Counted from the stretch's first letter, positions 1 through 7,964 are shown. The stretch is 64,000 nt of DNA from Acidimicrobiaceae bacterium (GCA_003132165.1 PKWW01000060.1:1-64000); one strand, 5' to 3'. Translations and numbers: made by a program. The notes: generated from the sequence alone by a model not told the origin.

Positions 1-330
1 GCCCAGAGAGAATTACACGCCGGGCCTTCCACACCGGTTAACTGGCACTTCGCAGAGCAGCGGGGTATGAGTGCAATCTCATCTGCCCACTCCGACGGGA
101 GTCGCGCATCGTTCCAGCGGTGCGAAGGAAGGATGATGACGCCAAACTTCATCGGCTTGTCCTTGGCAGAGGTGTCGGTGGATTCGGAACCACCATGTGG
201 CGTCGGGAGGTGCGCACAGGTCTGATCCATTCGAATGTGCTGTCGTTCTTACTCCCTCTAATGCGATTCCGTCTCGAATGTCCAGTTGGTAACATTGGGG
301 GAGCCAAAGGTGTCAGCGATGGAGGATGTG
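1..330. other. No supported gene
   Basis: Short reading frames occur on both strands here, but none has a recognisable domain, a plausible ribosome binding site or protein-like composition. The segment may contain the promoter of the CMD-family gene that starts at 331. I see no repeat or RNA gene in it. Confidence 0.4.
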
Positions 331-969
331 ATGGTCGGGTCGAAGCAGAGGATCTCCTATTTTCCATTGTCACAAATGGACGACAGGATGATGCAAGTGA
401 TGCAGCGTTGCGCCGAAGAGGGTACGCCGCGACCCGAGAGTTCCGCGATTCGTGCCCATTCGCCTGCAGCATTCTGGGCCTTTGACGATGCGTGGGAGAA
501 GTTGTTCCGTAATGGTGTGGTCGATCACGGTATCAAGGAGTTGTGTAGGGTCTACGTGTCGCGTTCAGTCAAGTGCGAGTACTGCGGCAATCAGCGAAGC
601 GAAGCGGCGCGGTCATCGAACCTTTCTGAGGGCAAGCTTGACGAACTCATGAACTTCGAAACCTCGTCGACGTTTTCTGATCGCGAGCGCGCCGCTCTCT
701 CGTACGCCGAGGCGATTACCTGGCGGTCCGAAACTGGGGACGGTTTCTGGGACCGGCTACATTCGCACTTCTCGGAGGAGGAACTGGTGGAGCTGGCGTG
801 CTTCATCGCGCTGACCATGGGTCAACAGAGTTGGATTCGGTTGCTCAACATCGATCACCACGAAGTCATGGCTGGTTCGTCCGCATCTCTCGCCCCTGGC
901 TTCGAGAGCAAAGAAGCGTTGAGTGAGTCGAAGCAGAAGACCGAATACTGGGCGGCCGGGAAGGACTGA
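331..969 (+). CDS. Carboxymuconolactone decarboxylase (CMD)/AhpD-like family protein
   Basis: This is a predicted cytosolic all-helical protein of 212 residues. It carries the CMD/AhpD signature with a CxxC pair (C82-E-Y-C85, numbered from the start chosen here) and the following helix seen in peroxidase-like members. The position four residues after the second Cys, a His in AhpD, is an Arg here (GNQR), so the proton relay known for AhpD is not conserved and peroxidase activity should not be assumed. The ATG at 331 was chosen because GGAGG lies five bases upstream (321-325); in-frame TTG 286 and ATG 319 lack such a site. The gene stands alone and is followed by a cluster of hairpins (1010-1117). 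The substrate is unknown. Confidence 0.7.
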   Translation: MVGSKQRISYFPLSQMDDRMMQVMQRCAEEGTPRPESSAIRAHSPAAFWAFDDAWEKLFRNGVVDHGIKELCRVYVSRSVKCEYCGNQRSEAARSSNLSEGKLDELMNFETSSTFSDRERAALSYAEAITWRSETGDGFWDRLHSHFSEEELVELACFIALTMGQQSWIRLLNIDHHEVMAGSSASLAPGFESKEALSESKQKTEYWAAGKD

Positions 970-1009
970 ACGCCGGAGCACGGAGGTCTCGCTCGGAGAT
1001 TGGTTCATA

Positions 1010-1117
1010 CGTTCGCTCGCGAACGCATTCGATGCCCTGACCCCGTTGACGGGGCATAATGTCAATGTTTGAAACCAGGCTTGGCCGTCGAATCCTGGCT
1101 CGCGAGGGCGTGACATT
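1010..1117. terminator. Cluster of inverted repeats after the CMD-like gene
   Basis: Three inverted repeats lie close together: CGTTCGC/GCGAACG (1010-1025, 2-base loop); CCCCGT/ACGGGG (1041-1054, 2-base loop), nested in ATGCCC/GGGCAT (1032-1057); and an outer AATGTCA/TGACATT pair (1058-1064 with 1111-1117) enclosing CCAGG/CCTGG. No T-run follows, so the terminator role is inferred from position only. The remaining bases of 970-1293 hold no supported gene. Confidence 0.4.
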
Positions 1118-1293
1118 GAGGGATCGGCACGGGTTACGTTGCTAGCGTCCTGCTCTATTCGCCGTGGGGAGGGCACGGAAAGACGTGGGCAGGATTTACG
1201 ATCATGAACGTGGTTCGTTGGTCTTGGCGAGGGTGCGCCACGCGTGCATTAGTTCGGTTCCTAACTGGTAGTGCCAGAGGATCGCGACGGTCA

Positions 1294-2330
1294 TCAGGGT
1301 GACTGTCGCGGCGTAGGGGCCATGGGAATACCGACATCGTCGTTGGGGAGAGACGTGGTCGAGGTCGAGACGGGCAACGTCGTCGTAGGACTTGGCGGTG
1401 CCGGTCGAACCGTGATGGTCACAATGCCAGGCGCCTCGTGGTCGCTAACGTTAGTAATGCGAATCCTCGGCTTTGAGGCTGTGCTGGGCCCTCCTTGGTG
1501 CAGGATTCGGATATTGGATCCTTTGACGGCGACGCTCAGTACGTAGCGGTTGTTAAGCGATGTGCGGTGAAGGGCAATGTCATAGTCAGTGGACACACCC
1601 CTTATTGTGAGGTCGGTGATCAGGTCGGACGTCACGAGTTGTTCACGACCGTCGAAGAACTCGAACTTCTCTCTACCAGGACTATTGGGAACATCACGAA
1701 CCATGATCTCCACGATTGCCGGGTTTGTGCCGCCATGGGAAATTTGTTCGCCAGTTGGGAAATGTATGAAGTGGCTTGGCCACTGCTGCCATTGGTTTAT
1801 GGAACTATCCGCATTGATCCTGATCCAGTCGTAACTATCGACATCGAGGATGTCTTGCTGGGATATCACGATGTAACTCTGGTGGGACCGACCTGTTCGA
1901 CGATCGCGACGTGACCGGGGAAGGGTATTCCGGGACTGCCAGGGTTCCATTCGGCCACCGAGCCAACCGTCGGCGTCTGGTTCACCAGCGCCCCGTCAAG
2001 GGTTGCTGTCGTGGGCCACTGCCCGGCGTTGCCAAGCAGGTTGGGAGGTGTGGTGACGCCGTAAGTGGTCGATTCGACGTACGCGACGTAGTTCGTGCAA
2101 TTGTTGCCGGCGTACATTCTCCAATATGGCGTCTCGAAATGGGCCGGGTAGCCGTGCGTGGTGAACGTGCCGCTGCTACACGCCACGTAGCCGTGGCACA
2201 GGGTCGACGGAGCGGCGTCGGCCGCCGACGAGATCGGAGTGACAGTGAGGAATGCGACGACCAGGAGTACGCAGGTGACAAAACCGAATGCGGAGTGCCG
2301 ACTTGTCAGCGGCGCTCTCTTCTTGTTCAT
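1294..2330 (-). pseudogene. Secreted CHAP-domain protein, interrupted by a frameshift
   Basis: The amino-terminal frame (1866-2330) begins with a signal peptide (basic MNKKR, hydrophobic core about residues 15-35) and runs into a CHAP amidase/peptidase domain. It shows the catalytic Cys78 in NNCTNYV and the His of GHVAIV. Just after the GHVAIVEQVGPT segment (near 1880) the frame reaches a stop. The expected continuation (SYIVISQQD, then a conserved-looking beta region and a Thr/Pro-rich tail) lies in the neighbouring frame, which runs down to 1294. CHAP enzymes usually cleave peptidoglycan cross-links or stem peptides outside the cell. GGAGG eight bases before ATG 2330 supports the start. A one-base loss explains the two frames; no slippery heptamer is evident. 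Decay and sequencing error cannot be told apart from sequence alone. Confidence 0.75.
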
Positions 2331-3360
2331 GACAAACCCCTCCTTCAGGCAGACATCAAGCAGGTTGCCCTCGTGCCGGTCAGACTCGGTTCAGCATCTG
2401 TAAGAGCGGACCCCGTGCGCTGGGAGTCGGTCCGAGGTAGAGAGGTGACACCATCTGGGCATGGGCATGTGCCGACGGACATCCCACGCATTGAGCGCCA
2501 CCGAACTCGCGACCCCAAGGACCTTCGTAACATGCGGCCCAGTCACCGGTCACTTGGCGACCCTCATCTACGTTCACCACCGTTGCCGCCAGTGCCACTG
2601 TCCGCTCATCCAACGCCACTGACCCACCCTCGCTCGACGCCATCAACACCGCTGCCTTAGAACGCTCCTCGTCAGCCGAGATTCGCTGGCCGGCCCGACC
2701 AGGTAACTCCGGCCGCACTTCGTCCGATCGTGGAGGAGAACCCTGCGACACCTCCCCGCTGGGACCTGGCGGGCGTATTTGACCTAGGAAACACTTATCA
2801 CAGATCTTGTGATGTCACATCCGCGGGGTGTCGTGGTGATTTCATACCTTCCCACCAGGTACGAAGCCACTCATTCATCTCCTTCGGCGGTCGGTGAGGC
2901 GACCCGGCGTGACCATCAAGGGTGTCGTAATCGAAGAGAACACGTTTGACAAGGATCGGTTCGCGTCGAGCTCGCCGACACACTGCTGAGCCCACGCCTT
3001 TTGGGACCCAAGTTGTTGGACACACGTTTTCTGGCGGTGAGATCGGTGTCACGCTTGACGGGAATGCGATAAACGCAACGATCAACGACAGGCTCATCGT
3101 GACTAACACTTTCTCGGGCGTGCAGGAGTCGGCGATCAGCCTCAACGCGTCCTCCCTCGACCAAAGGTTGGCGACATCGATGCTCCGGATCCGCGCTGTG
3201 CGACCACACTCAGTGGAGCTCAATCGGTCAGTGCTCGCTTCACGCCCTAGTCCTCAAACGCGCCTCGGCAGTGACCTTCGCTGGGTGGACAGGCTTCTTC
3301 GGATTCAGAGCCCCAGCGGCTTGATGACATCATCTCCCAAAAGACGATGTCGGGTCCCGT
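2331..3360. other. Long region without a confident gene
   Basis: Apart from the weak candidate at 2798-3097 (minus) I find no convincing coding region. Several open frames overlap on both strands with basic, low-complexity translations that look like frame shadows. The segment next to 2330 contains the ribosome binding site and presumably the promoter of the CHAP gene on the minus strand. Confidence 0.35.
2798..3097 (-). CDS. Possible small membrane-anchored protein, unknown function
   Basis: This weak candidate has 99 residues. It begins with a hydrophobic segment (MSLSLIVAFIAF) that could be a signal anchor, followed by a polar domain with two Cys and an acidic/aromatic stretch. A longer frame extends upstream to 3223, but its composition is less protein-like. 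No strong ribosome binding site precedes ATG 3097 and no family is recognised. It could be a chance frame. Confidence 0.25.
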   Translation of the reverse strand: MSLSLIVAFIAFPSSVTPISPPENVCPTTWVPKGVGSAVCRRARREPILVKRVLFDYDTLDGHAGSPHRPPKEMNEWLRTWWEGMKSPRHPADVTSQDL

Positions 3361-3387
3361 TAGATTGTGCACGTCGGCCCCCAGACC
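3361..3387 (+). repeat. Truncated copy of the two-hairpin repeat (copy L)
   Basis: Resembles the 3' half of the 47-bp repeat (GTCGGCCCCCAGAC core). It shares the start TAGATTGTG and the following CGGCCC core with the truncated copy at 7931-7959. It lies 23 bases upstream of full copy A in the same orientation. Confidence 0.45.
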
Positions 3388-3410
3388 AGAACCCACACGG
3401 TCTAGGTCAA

Positions 3411-3457
3411 GCCGCCAATGCAAGGTGGCAGAACTGTTGCGTCGGGCCTCAGACACC
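3411..3457 (+). repeat. Two-hairpin intergenic repeat, copy A
   Basis: A 47-bp copy. The 5' hairpin GCCGCC/GGTGGC pairs perfectly apart from one G-U, with a 7-base loop. The 3' hairpin GTCGG/CAGAC has one mismatch. It lies about 70 bases upstream of the -10 box of the SIMPL gene. Confidence 0.8.
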
Positions 3458-3528
3458 ATGTCGAAAAGCGTGTACGTACTCTCGAAGCGGTTTATGTTTC
3501 ATTTCGGATTCTACGTCTCATATTGAAG

Positions 3529-3540
3529 TAGTTTGACCTC
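3529..3540 (+). promoter_or_regulatory. Leaderless-type -10 box for the SIMPL gene
   Basis: TAGTTT at 3529-3534 is followed by exactly six bases and then GTG 3541. There is no Shine-Dalgarno sequence, so transcription is predicted to begin at or next to the start codon. No good -35 hexamer is seen. Confidence 0.5.
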
Positions 3541-4287
3541 GTGAGCGATCAGAAGCGAAGCGTACCGACCGGCGTTGCGTTGATGGTCAGTTCACTGCTC
3601 GTAGCGGTGTCGCTCGTCATTGGACTGGTTGCCGTCGGCCGCGGGGTGTCGGTGCGCGGCAGCAACACCGGTATCACCATCACCGGCGAGGCGTCGGCTC
3701 CCGTCTCCGCTAACCAAGTGGTGTGGACGTTGATGGCGCAGGAGATCGCCCCCACCGCCAGAGAGGCCGTTTCAATGGTGGCCGCTGACGTGAAGTCCCT
3801 CAGCGCGTACCTCAAGAGTGGGGGGATCGACGTCTCGAAGTTGGTGCTGAGTGGCGTCTCGACCTCGAACAATGAGCAGTACATCAATGGCAATCCGACG
3901 GGCAAGATCCTGAACTATCAGGCGAGCCGTAACATCACGGTGAACTCGGACAACGTCTATCTCATTCGGAAGCTCAGCCAAGGCATTGGCCAGGTTCTGG
4001 AGACGGGTGCAAACATCGACTCCTCGGGGCCGCAGTACTACGTGAGCACCCTTCAGAAACTCCGACCTCGGCTCATCGCTGCGGCGGTGCGCGACGCGAA
4101 GTCGAGGGCTATCGCGCTCACTTCCGCCACGGGCGGCTCGGTGGGGTCGGTTCGCAGCGCCAGGAGTGGACCGTTCCAGGTCAATGCCGTGGGCACCGTC
4201 GAGGTCTCCAGCGGCGGCGTTTACGACACGACGACCATTCGCAAGACCGTGTCGACCACCGTGACGGTGGTCTTCAACTTGGGCTGA
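3541..4287 (+). CDS. SIMPL domain (DUF541/COG2859) protein, membrane-anchored
   Basis: The 248-residue protein has one amino-terminal hydrophobic segment (about residues 12-32) acting as an uncleaved anchor or signal peptide. A SIMPL domain with the usual ITITGEA opening, a central helix region and the closing TTVTVVFNLG strand follows. SIMPL proteins are extracytoplasmic, widely distributed and poorly understood; related members assemble into oligomers and some affect stress or signalling. The start is GTG 3541, supported by TAGTTT six bases upstream. The gene stands between repeat copies A and B and forms the first unit of the repeat-punctuated region. Confidence 0.85.
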   Translation: MSDQKRSVPTGVALMVSSLLVAVSLVIGLVAVGRGVSVRGSNTGITITGEASAPVSANQVVWTLMAQEIAPTAREAVSMVAADVKSLSAYLKSGGIDVSKLVLSGVSTSNNEQYINGNPTGKILNYQASRNITVNSDNVYLIRKLSQGIGQVLETGANIDSSGPQYYVSTLQKLRPRLIAAAVRDAKSRAIALTSATGGSVGSVRSARSGPFQVNAVGTVEVSSGGVYDTTTIRKTVSTTVTVVFNLG

Positions 4288-4329
4288 CGGGGCGTCAGCT
4301 CGCGTTCGTTCCGAGATGCCTCGAATTGA

Positions 4330-4782
4330 TCACTGATTGTAATTCCTTGGTTCGAAGCCGCCAGTGGAAGGTTGCATTCCTGTAACGTCGGACCTCCGAC
4401 ACCAATTAAGGTCCGGCCGAATCAAGCCGCCGGCATCAGGTGGCCTGTTTGAGGCGTCGGGCCTCCGGCCCCAGCAGTATTGAGACGTTGGATCTTGAAT
4501 TGACACGTGGCCCGTTGATAACAGATAGGGCGGTTGGACCCCTCCGTCGAAGGAATCCGGACCAGAAACCTCGGGCACATATTCGACACTGACTTTCACG
4601 CCAGGTTTCACCTGAGAGAGTGCGGGCAAGATGTGATTGAGAACTTGTTCTGCCGTCGCCTTGTGCCTGTTGCCCGCCGAAGTCATCTGATACCAGCCGG
4701 TGTCGTCCTTCGCGTAGTAGTAGTAGAAACGGCCAGCCTTGGAACGGAATGTGATGCGGTACTCAGTGTTTCGCAGAGTCAT
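4330..4782 (-). CDS. Hypothetical protein whose C-terminus is encoded by two repeat copies
   Basis: The 150-residue frame has a protein-like first ~85 residues (MTLRNTEYRITFRSKAGRFY, then a helix region with TAEQVLNHILPAL and a strand KVSVEYVPEV), suggesting a small compact domain of unknown family. The last ~50 residues are read through repeat copies C and B in reverse complement, giving two related segments (SNRPPDAGG and QPSTGGFEP). This looks like a coding end replaced or extended by repeat insertion. Start ATG 4782 has GGGAGAGG close upstream and also a TAGGGA hexamer six bases away. It converges with the SIMPL gene. Function unknown. Confidence 0.6.
   Translation of the reverse strand: MTLRNTEYRITFRSKAGRFYYYYAKDDTGWYQMTSAGNRHKATAEQVLNHILPALSQVKPGVKVSVEYVPEVSGPDSFDGGVQPPYLLSTGHVSIQDPTSQYCWGRRPDASNRPPDAGGLIRPDLNWCRRSDVTGMQPSTGGFEPRNYNQ
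4357..4403 (+). repeat. Two-hairpin intergenic repeat, copy B
   Basis: A 47-bp copy with a perfect 3' hairpin GTCGG-ACCT-CCGAC; the 5' hairpin has one mismatch. It forms a tandem pair with copy C (22-bp spacing), and the pair encodes the C-terminus of the minus-strand gene 4330-4782. Confidence 0.8.
4426..4472 (+). repeat. Two-hairpin intergenic repeat, copy C
   Basis: A 47-bp copy. The 5' hairpin GCCGCC/GGTGGC is complete with a different loop sequence from copy A. In the 3' hairpin GTCGG/CCGGC the changed base still pairs as U-G if the plus strand is transcribed. Confidence 0.8.
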
Positions 4783-4886
4783 TGCCTCTCCCTACGCCTC
4801 CGCCAGCCGACCTTCACTGCATGGTACGGCAGTCGCGTGTCCAGGGTACTGATTCTCTGACATTGAACATCCTGTACTTGGAACAA

Positions 4887-4931
4887 GCTGCTACTGAGAG
4901 GTGGAATTTCTGTTGCGTCGGGCCTCCGACC
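4887..4931 (+). repeat. Two-hairpin intergenic repeat, copy D
   Basis: The 3' hairpin GTCGG-GCCT-CCGAC is perfect and the 5' hairpin is degenerate. The copy ends directly at TAGAGT (4932-4937), which lies eight bases before ATG 4946 and may be the -10 box of that gene. Confidence 0.7.
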
Positions 4932-4945
4932 TAGAGTGAGCAGCA

Positions 4946-5929
4946 ATGGGCGATCAGGGTGCAACAACTCGAAGCACTTGGTTACGATTCATCGCAGTGG
5001 TCGCACTGATCGCAGTACTTGTTGGCGCCTTGCTCACTCTGGCCCAAGTTCGCTCTTCGAGAAACGCTACTGGTCAAGTCGCGTGGCTCGACGAGCCAGC
5101 GTCCTCCGACTTGCTCATTTCATTGCTGCCGAAGCCCCTTCCTGCGGCGCCGCCACGAGTAGGGGCACCCGCGTGCACCGCGGACAAGTTGTCAGTGGTG
5201 TCTGTTCGGCCACTCGGAATTTCTCAAAACGACGGGTTCATGATTTCGCTTCGCAATACGGGCTCGACCGTCTGCTTACTCAAGGGAACGCCTCGGGTAG
5301 TCGCCAGCTCACCGGGGGAGGCGACGGTGCTCGCCTCAACAGAGAACCTACCGTCGTATGGTGAGATTACTGACACGGTCCCCGGTGCGACGGTTGAACT
5401 GGAAATTGATATCCCAGCGGCGTGCCAGACCTACCCGGGCGGCACATCGGCCACCTTCTCCAAGTATCAGGGCTTGACGATTTCGACCTCCAGTGGCGTG
5501 TCCACGGTCGTTCACAAGCCCCATCTCGCCTTTCCGTGCGGAATGGCGACGACGCCGTTCTTCACGCCTACACCGGCGCCGAGGTATCCAAAGAACCCTC
5601 TTGTTGGACTGATCCCTCGTCTGCGGTTGCCCGCCACGGTGACGGCCGGCGCCACGTTGTTCTACGTAGTCACCTTGACAAACCCCGCCAGCCAGCCAGT
5701 GGCGCTGTCGCCATGCCCGGCCTACCTCGAAAATTCGAGCATCCCCACCAAGCTTGTGTACCGATTGAACTGTCAAAGCGTGCGAACTATCCCGGCCCAT
5801 GGCCGAGTCACGTACGAAATGGAGATGGCAATACCAACCAAGGCACCGAGCGGCATGACGAAGGTGGGGTGGATCCTCTTTGGTGCTTCGACCTTCTGGG
5901 GGCACGGCCAGGTCAGAGTTATGAAATGA
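4946..5929 (+). CDS. Membrane-anchored protein with DUF4232-like domain
   Basis: The 327-residue protein has a single transmembrane segment near residues 14-36, after a short cytoplasmic start, and an extracytoplasmic remainder. Residues about 70-200 resemble the actinobacterial DUF4232 beta-sandwich: an initial Cys (ACTADKLSV), a central SLRNTGSTVCLLKGTPRV with the typical N-x-G...C-x-L pattern, and a later Cys. A second beta-sandwich (about 220-327) has a similar NPASQPVALSPCPAY pattern. DUF4232 proteins are cell-envelope proteins of unknown role. The start at ATG 4946 has no Shine-Dalgarno; TAGAGT eight bases upstream abuts repeat copy D. Confidence 0.65.
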   Translation: MGDQGATTRSTWLRFIAVVALIAVLVGALLTLAQVRSSRNATGQVAWLDEPASSDLLISLLPKPLPAAPPRVGAPACTADKLSVVSVRPLGISQNDGFMISLRNTGSTVCLLKGTPRVVASSPGEATVLASTENLPSYGEITDTVPGATVELEIDIPAACQTYPGGTSATFSKYQGLTISTSSGVSTVVHKPHLAFPCGMATTPFFTPTPAPRYPKNPLVGLIPRLRLPATVTAGATLFYVVTLTNPASQPVALSPCPAYLENSSIPTKLVYRLNCQSVRTIPAHGRVTYEMEMAIPTKAPSGMTKVGWILFGASTFWGHGQVRVMK

Positions 5930-6046
5930 TGACCGATCGGCTCGAGTGCTGCATTGGATTGATTCGACCAAGCAACGTCGACAGTAGGAATCTCTCCTCG
6001 GCACGAGTTTGCTCGTACTTCGACACCACGTTGGATCAATCAACAA

Positions 6047-6092
6047 GTCGCCAATGGATGGTGGCATAACTGTCGCGTCGGGCTGCGACACC
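6047..6092 (+). repeat. Two-hairpin intergenic repeat, copy E
   Basis: A 46-bp copy between the convergent genes 4946-5929 and 6151-6945. The 5' hairpin GTCGCC/GGTGGC pairs with two G-U pairs. The 3' hairpin is GTCG/CGAC with a five-base loop, one base shorter overall than other copies. Confidence 0.8.
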
Positions 6093-6124
6093 AGCAGGCT
6101 CGATCTGAGTAATTCTTGGTGCTG

Positions 6125-6145
6125 CATCACCCGCGACGGGTGATG
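6125..6145. terminator. Inverted repeat between convergent genes
   Basis: CATCACCCG and CGGGTGATG form a perfect 9-bp stem with loop CGA. It sits between two convergent stop codons, so a bidirectional transcription end is plausible, although no T-run follows on either strand. Confidence 0.45.
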
Positions 6146-6150
6146 ACAGA

Positions 6151-6945
6151 TCACACTGCGGGAAGGAGTAATGACGTGGTCGGCCGGAGCAAAGTCGTGA
6201 AATCGTCTGCGGTTGGATGATGGTCGATGGAAGTCAGCGTCGAGCGCGAGGAGTAGCCCGAGCCATTCTGTAAGAGCCAAGAGACAATGAACCCCGCTTG
6301 GTCAATGCATGTGGTCTGGGTCGTGGGACCTGAATACTGAGTGAGGCATCGCAAGGGGCCGAATTCCTGTGACACCCTCGTCGTTATCATTGCCTTCTTC
6401 TGCGAGTGAACTCCGACAAGTTCAGTAACCGACTGCAGCACGTAAGTCGGAACAAACCCTGCATCCTCTTCGGCGAAACCGTTCGACGGAATGTAAGGAC
6501 TCGGTCTCGAGCATCGTAACGGCCCAAAGGTGCCGTTGTCGTAGTTGCCGGTAATGGGGACATTGGTGCACGCGCTCACATTGGTACCGTTCTTGATCCA
6601 CTGGATAATTCGTCCAGTGGGCCCCCGAAGGATGTAGGCGTAACGACCGGTGCCCGAATATCCATCCACATTCGTCTTGACTTTCGTTCCAGGGGGACTA
6701 GGGATCTGGGCAATGACGATTGTCCCGTCTTGGAAGAACAGATAGCGATTTAGGCGGTAGGTCACAACGAACCGAGTGCCATTGGCCTGTTTCATGGAGT
6801 CGATGAATTTGGCCATCGAAGTTGCCTGCCCCGTGTTCGTCGGAGCTTGGTTCGTTGCCCGATCAGCGGTTATCACCAAGAATGCCCCCGTCGCCGTGGC
6901 TGCCACCGCTATGACAATTGCGAGAGCCAGGATCCTTCGCTGCAT
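6151..6945 (-). CDS. Predicted secreted or anchored protein, unknown family
   Basis: The 264-residue protein starts MQRRILALAIVIAV with a hydrophobic segment to about residue 28 and then a Thr/Asn linker, typical of a signal anchor. The rest is a beta-rich domain with spaced Cys (SACTNVP, GPLRCSRP, GPLRCLTQY, TTCIDQAG) that may form disulfides outside the cell. No family is recognised; a LolA/LprG-like fold was considered from the early FVVTYRLNRYLF strand pair, but the evidence is thin. TAGTCT lies seven bases before ATG 6945 with no Shine-Dalgarno. It is convergent with the DUF4232-like gene and divergent from the Gmad2-like gene across repeat copy F. Confidence 0.6.
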   Translation of the reverse strand: MQRRILALAIVIAVAATATGAFLVITADRATNQAPTNTGQATSMAKFIDSMKQANGTRFVVTYRLNRYLFFQDGTIVIAQIPSPPGTKVKTNVDGYSGTGRYAYILRGPTGRIIQWIKNGTNVSACTNVPITGNYDNGTFGPLRCSRPSPYIPSNGFAEEDAGFVPTYVLQSVTELVGVHSQKKAMITTRVSQEFGPLRCLTQYSGPTTQTTCIDQAGFIVSWLLQNGSGYSSRSTLTSIDHHPTADDFTTLLRPTTSLLLPAV

Positions 6946-6983
6946 ACCGGTAAGACTACGACCGACGTTGGTCTAATCCTGAA

Positions 6984-7030
6984 GCCGCCAATGCGAGGCT
7001 GCACTTCTGTGACGTTTGGCCCTTGTGTTG
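6984..7030 (+). repeat. Two-hairpin intergenic repeat, copy F (degenerate)
   Basis: The 5' part (GCCGCCAATGCGAGGCTGC) is well conserved; one stem pair has changed from G-U to G-C. The 3' hairpin has decayed. It lies in the divergent promoter region between 6945 (minus) and 7058 (plus). Confidence 0.65.
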
Positions 7031-7057
7031 TCAAAGTCGACAGGCGAACCTGAACGT

Positions 7058-7747
7058 ATGAGCAGGAGAGTTGTCGGCATTGTTGTCAGCGCGTTGGTAG
7101 TGGTGGCCGCATTGGGTGTCGTGGTGGGGCGTCAATGGGGTTCAGTGTCAACTCCATCGACGTCAGCGAAGACCACCACCACGCTTGGCACGACGACACA
7201 ACCCGAAACGGCAATATGGCCCTTCGCTTCGACCGTGACACGGTTTGGTGATCCGGTACTGGCAGCCCAGGCATTCGTCACGGCCTACCTGGGATTCGTC
7301 AATCCAATAATGGGTGCCTTTGAACAAGGCGATTCTCACTCAGGTGAAGTTCTAGTCAGAGCCACGCCGACCGGTCCCGTGACCACGGTAATGGTGCGCC
7401 AGTTGACTCCGGCGAACTCGTGGTGGGTGCTCGGCGCGTCATGCCCGGACATCATCGTGACGGCTCCTTCGTCGCCTGTACGTATTTCTTCACCGGTAGT
7501 AGTCCAAGGCCGCAGCACCGCGTATGAAGCCGTTGTCAATGTCGAGATACTCCAGGATGGTACGTTCGTTCCACTGAAGACAGATGTGGTGGTGGGTGGC
7601 TCGATGGGAGTCATGGGTCCCTTTAAGAAGTCGATTGTATTCGCTTCGCCATCGTCTAGAGCCGGTGCGCTTTCGTTCCGCACCATCTCCCCGAAAGACG
7701 GACACGTGATTGAAGCCAGCGTGATTCGAGTCACCTTTCTGAAGTGA
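7058..7747 (+). CDS. Membrane-anchored protein with Gmad2-like immunoglobulin-like domain
   Basis: The 229-residue protein has one amino-terminal transmembrane segment (about residues 5-24), a Ser/Thr linker and an extracytoplasmic part. The last ~95 residues (from ITVTAPSSPVRISSPVVVQG) match the pattern of the Gmad2 domain found in spore-germination-associated and other Gram-positive envelope proteins: SPVVVxG, a YEAVVNVEILQDG strand, MGPFKKSIVF and a closing SVIRVTF strand. The domain is probably a binding module. ATG 7058 was chosen over an upstream frame extension that would cross repeat copy F. No clear Shine-Dalgarno is present. Confidence 0.65.
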   Translation: MSRRVVGIVVSALVVVAALGVVVGRQWGSVSTPSTSAKTTTTLGTTTQPETAIWPFASTVTRFGDPVLAAQAFVTAYLGFVNPIMGAFEQGDSHSGEVLVRATPTGPVTTVMVRQLTPANSWWVLGASCPDIIVTAPSSPVRISSPVVVQGRSTAYEAVVNVEILQDGTFVPLKTDVVVGGSMGVMGPFKKSIVFASPSSRAGALSFRTISPKDGHVIEASVIRVTFLK

Positions 7748-7930
7748 GGTGTCGCTCAAATAAATCGTCGGGCACGGACTTCGAGTGGCTGACTCGGTGA
7801 CTGCTGATACGCGGGTGTTCCTCGGCGGCTCGGGATCGATAAATTCTCTCTTCGACGAGTCGAAACTGATTTTTATTGCGATTCCATAGAAAGTCTTTCA
7901 TCGTCGTGACCACGACTCGATTTCCCTTCG

Positions 7931-7959
7931 TAGATTGTGGATATCGGCCCTCCGACTCG
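7931..7959 (+). repeat. Truncated copy of the two-hairpin repeat (copy G)
   Basis: Only the 3' half is present, with hairpin TCGG-CCCT-CCGA intact. It shares the start TAGATTGTG with truncated copy L at 3361, which suggests a distinct truncated subtype. Confidence 0.5.
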
Positions 7960-7964
7960 AACAA

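Noticed and set aside
1860..1895. Programmed -1 frameshift in the CHAP gene
   Set aside because: The junction sequence on the coding strand (GGTCCCACCAGAGTT) has no X-XXY-YYZ slippery heptamer.
2380..2751. Possible 123-residue minus-strand protein
   Set aside because: The only start has its GGGGAG directly touching the codon, the translation has no recognisable domain, and the plus strand is also open; treated as noncoding.
4349..4363. GGTTCGAAGCCGCCA read as a tRNA 3' end (T-arm plus CCA)
   Set aside because: Only copy B has a T-loop-like flank; the other copies have unrelated upstream bases and no acceptor, D or anticodon arms can be formed.
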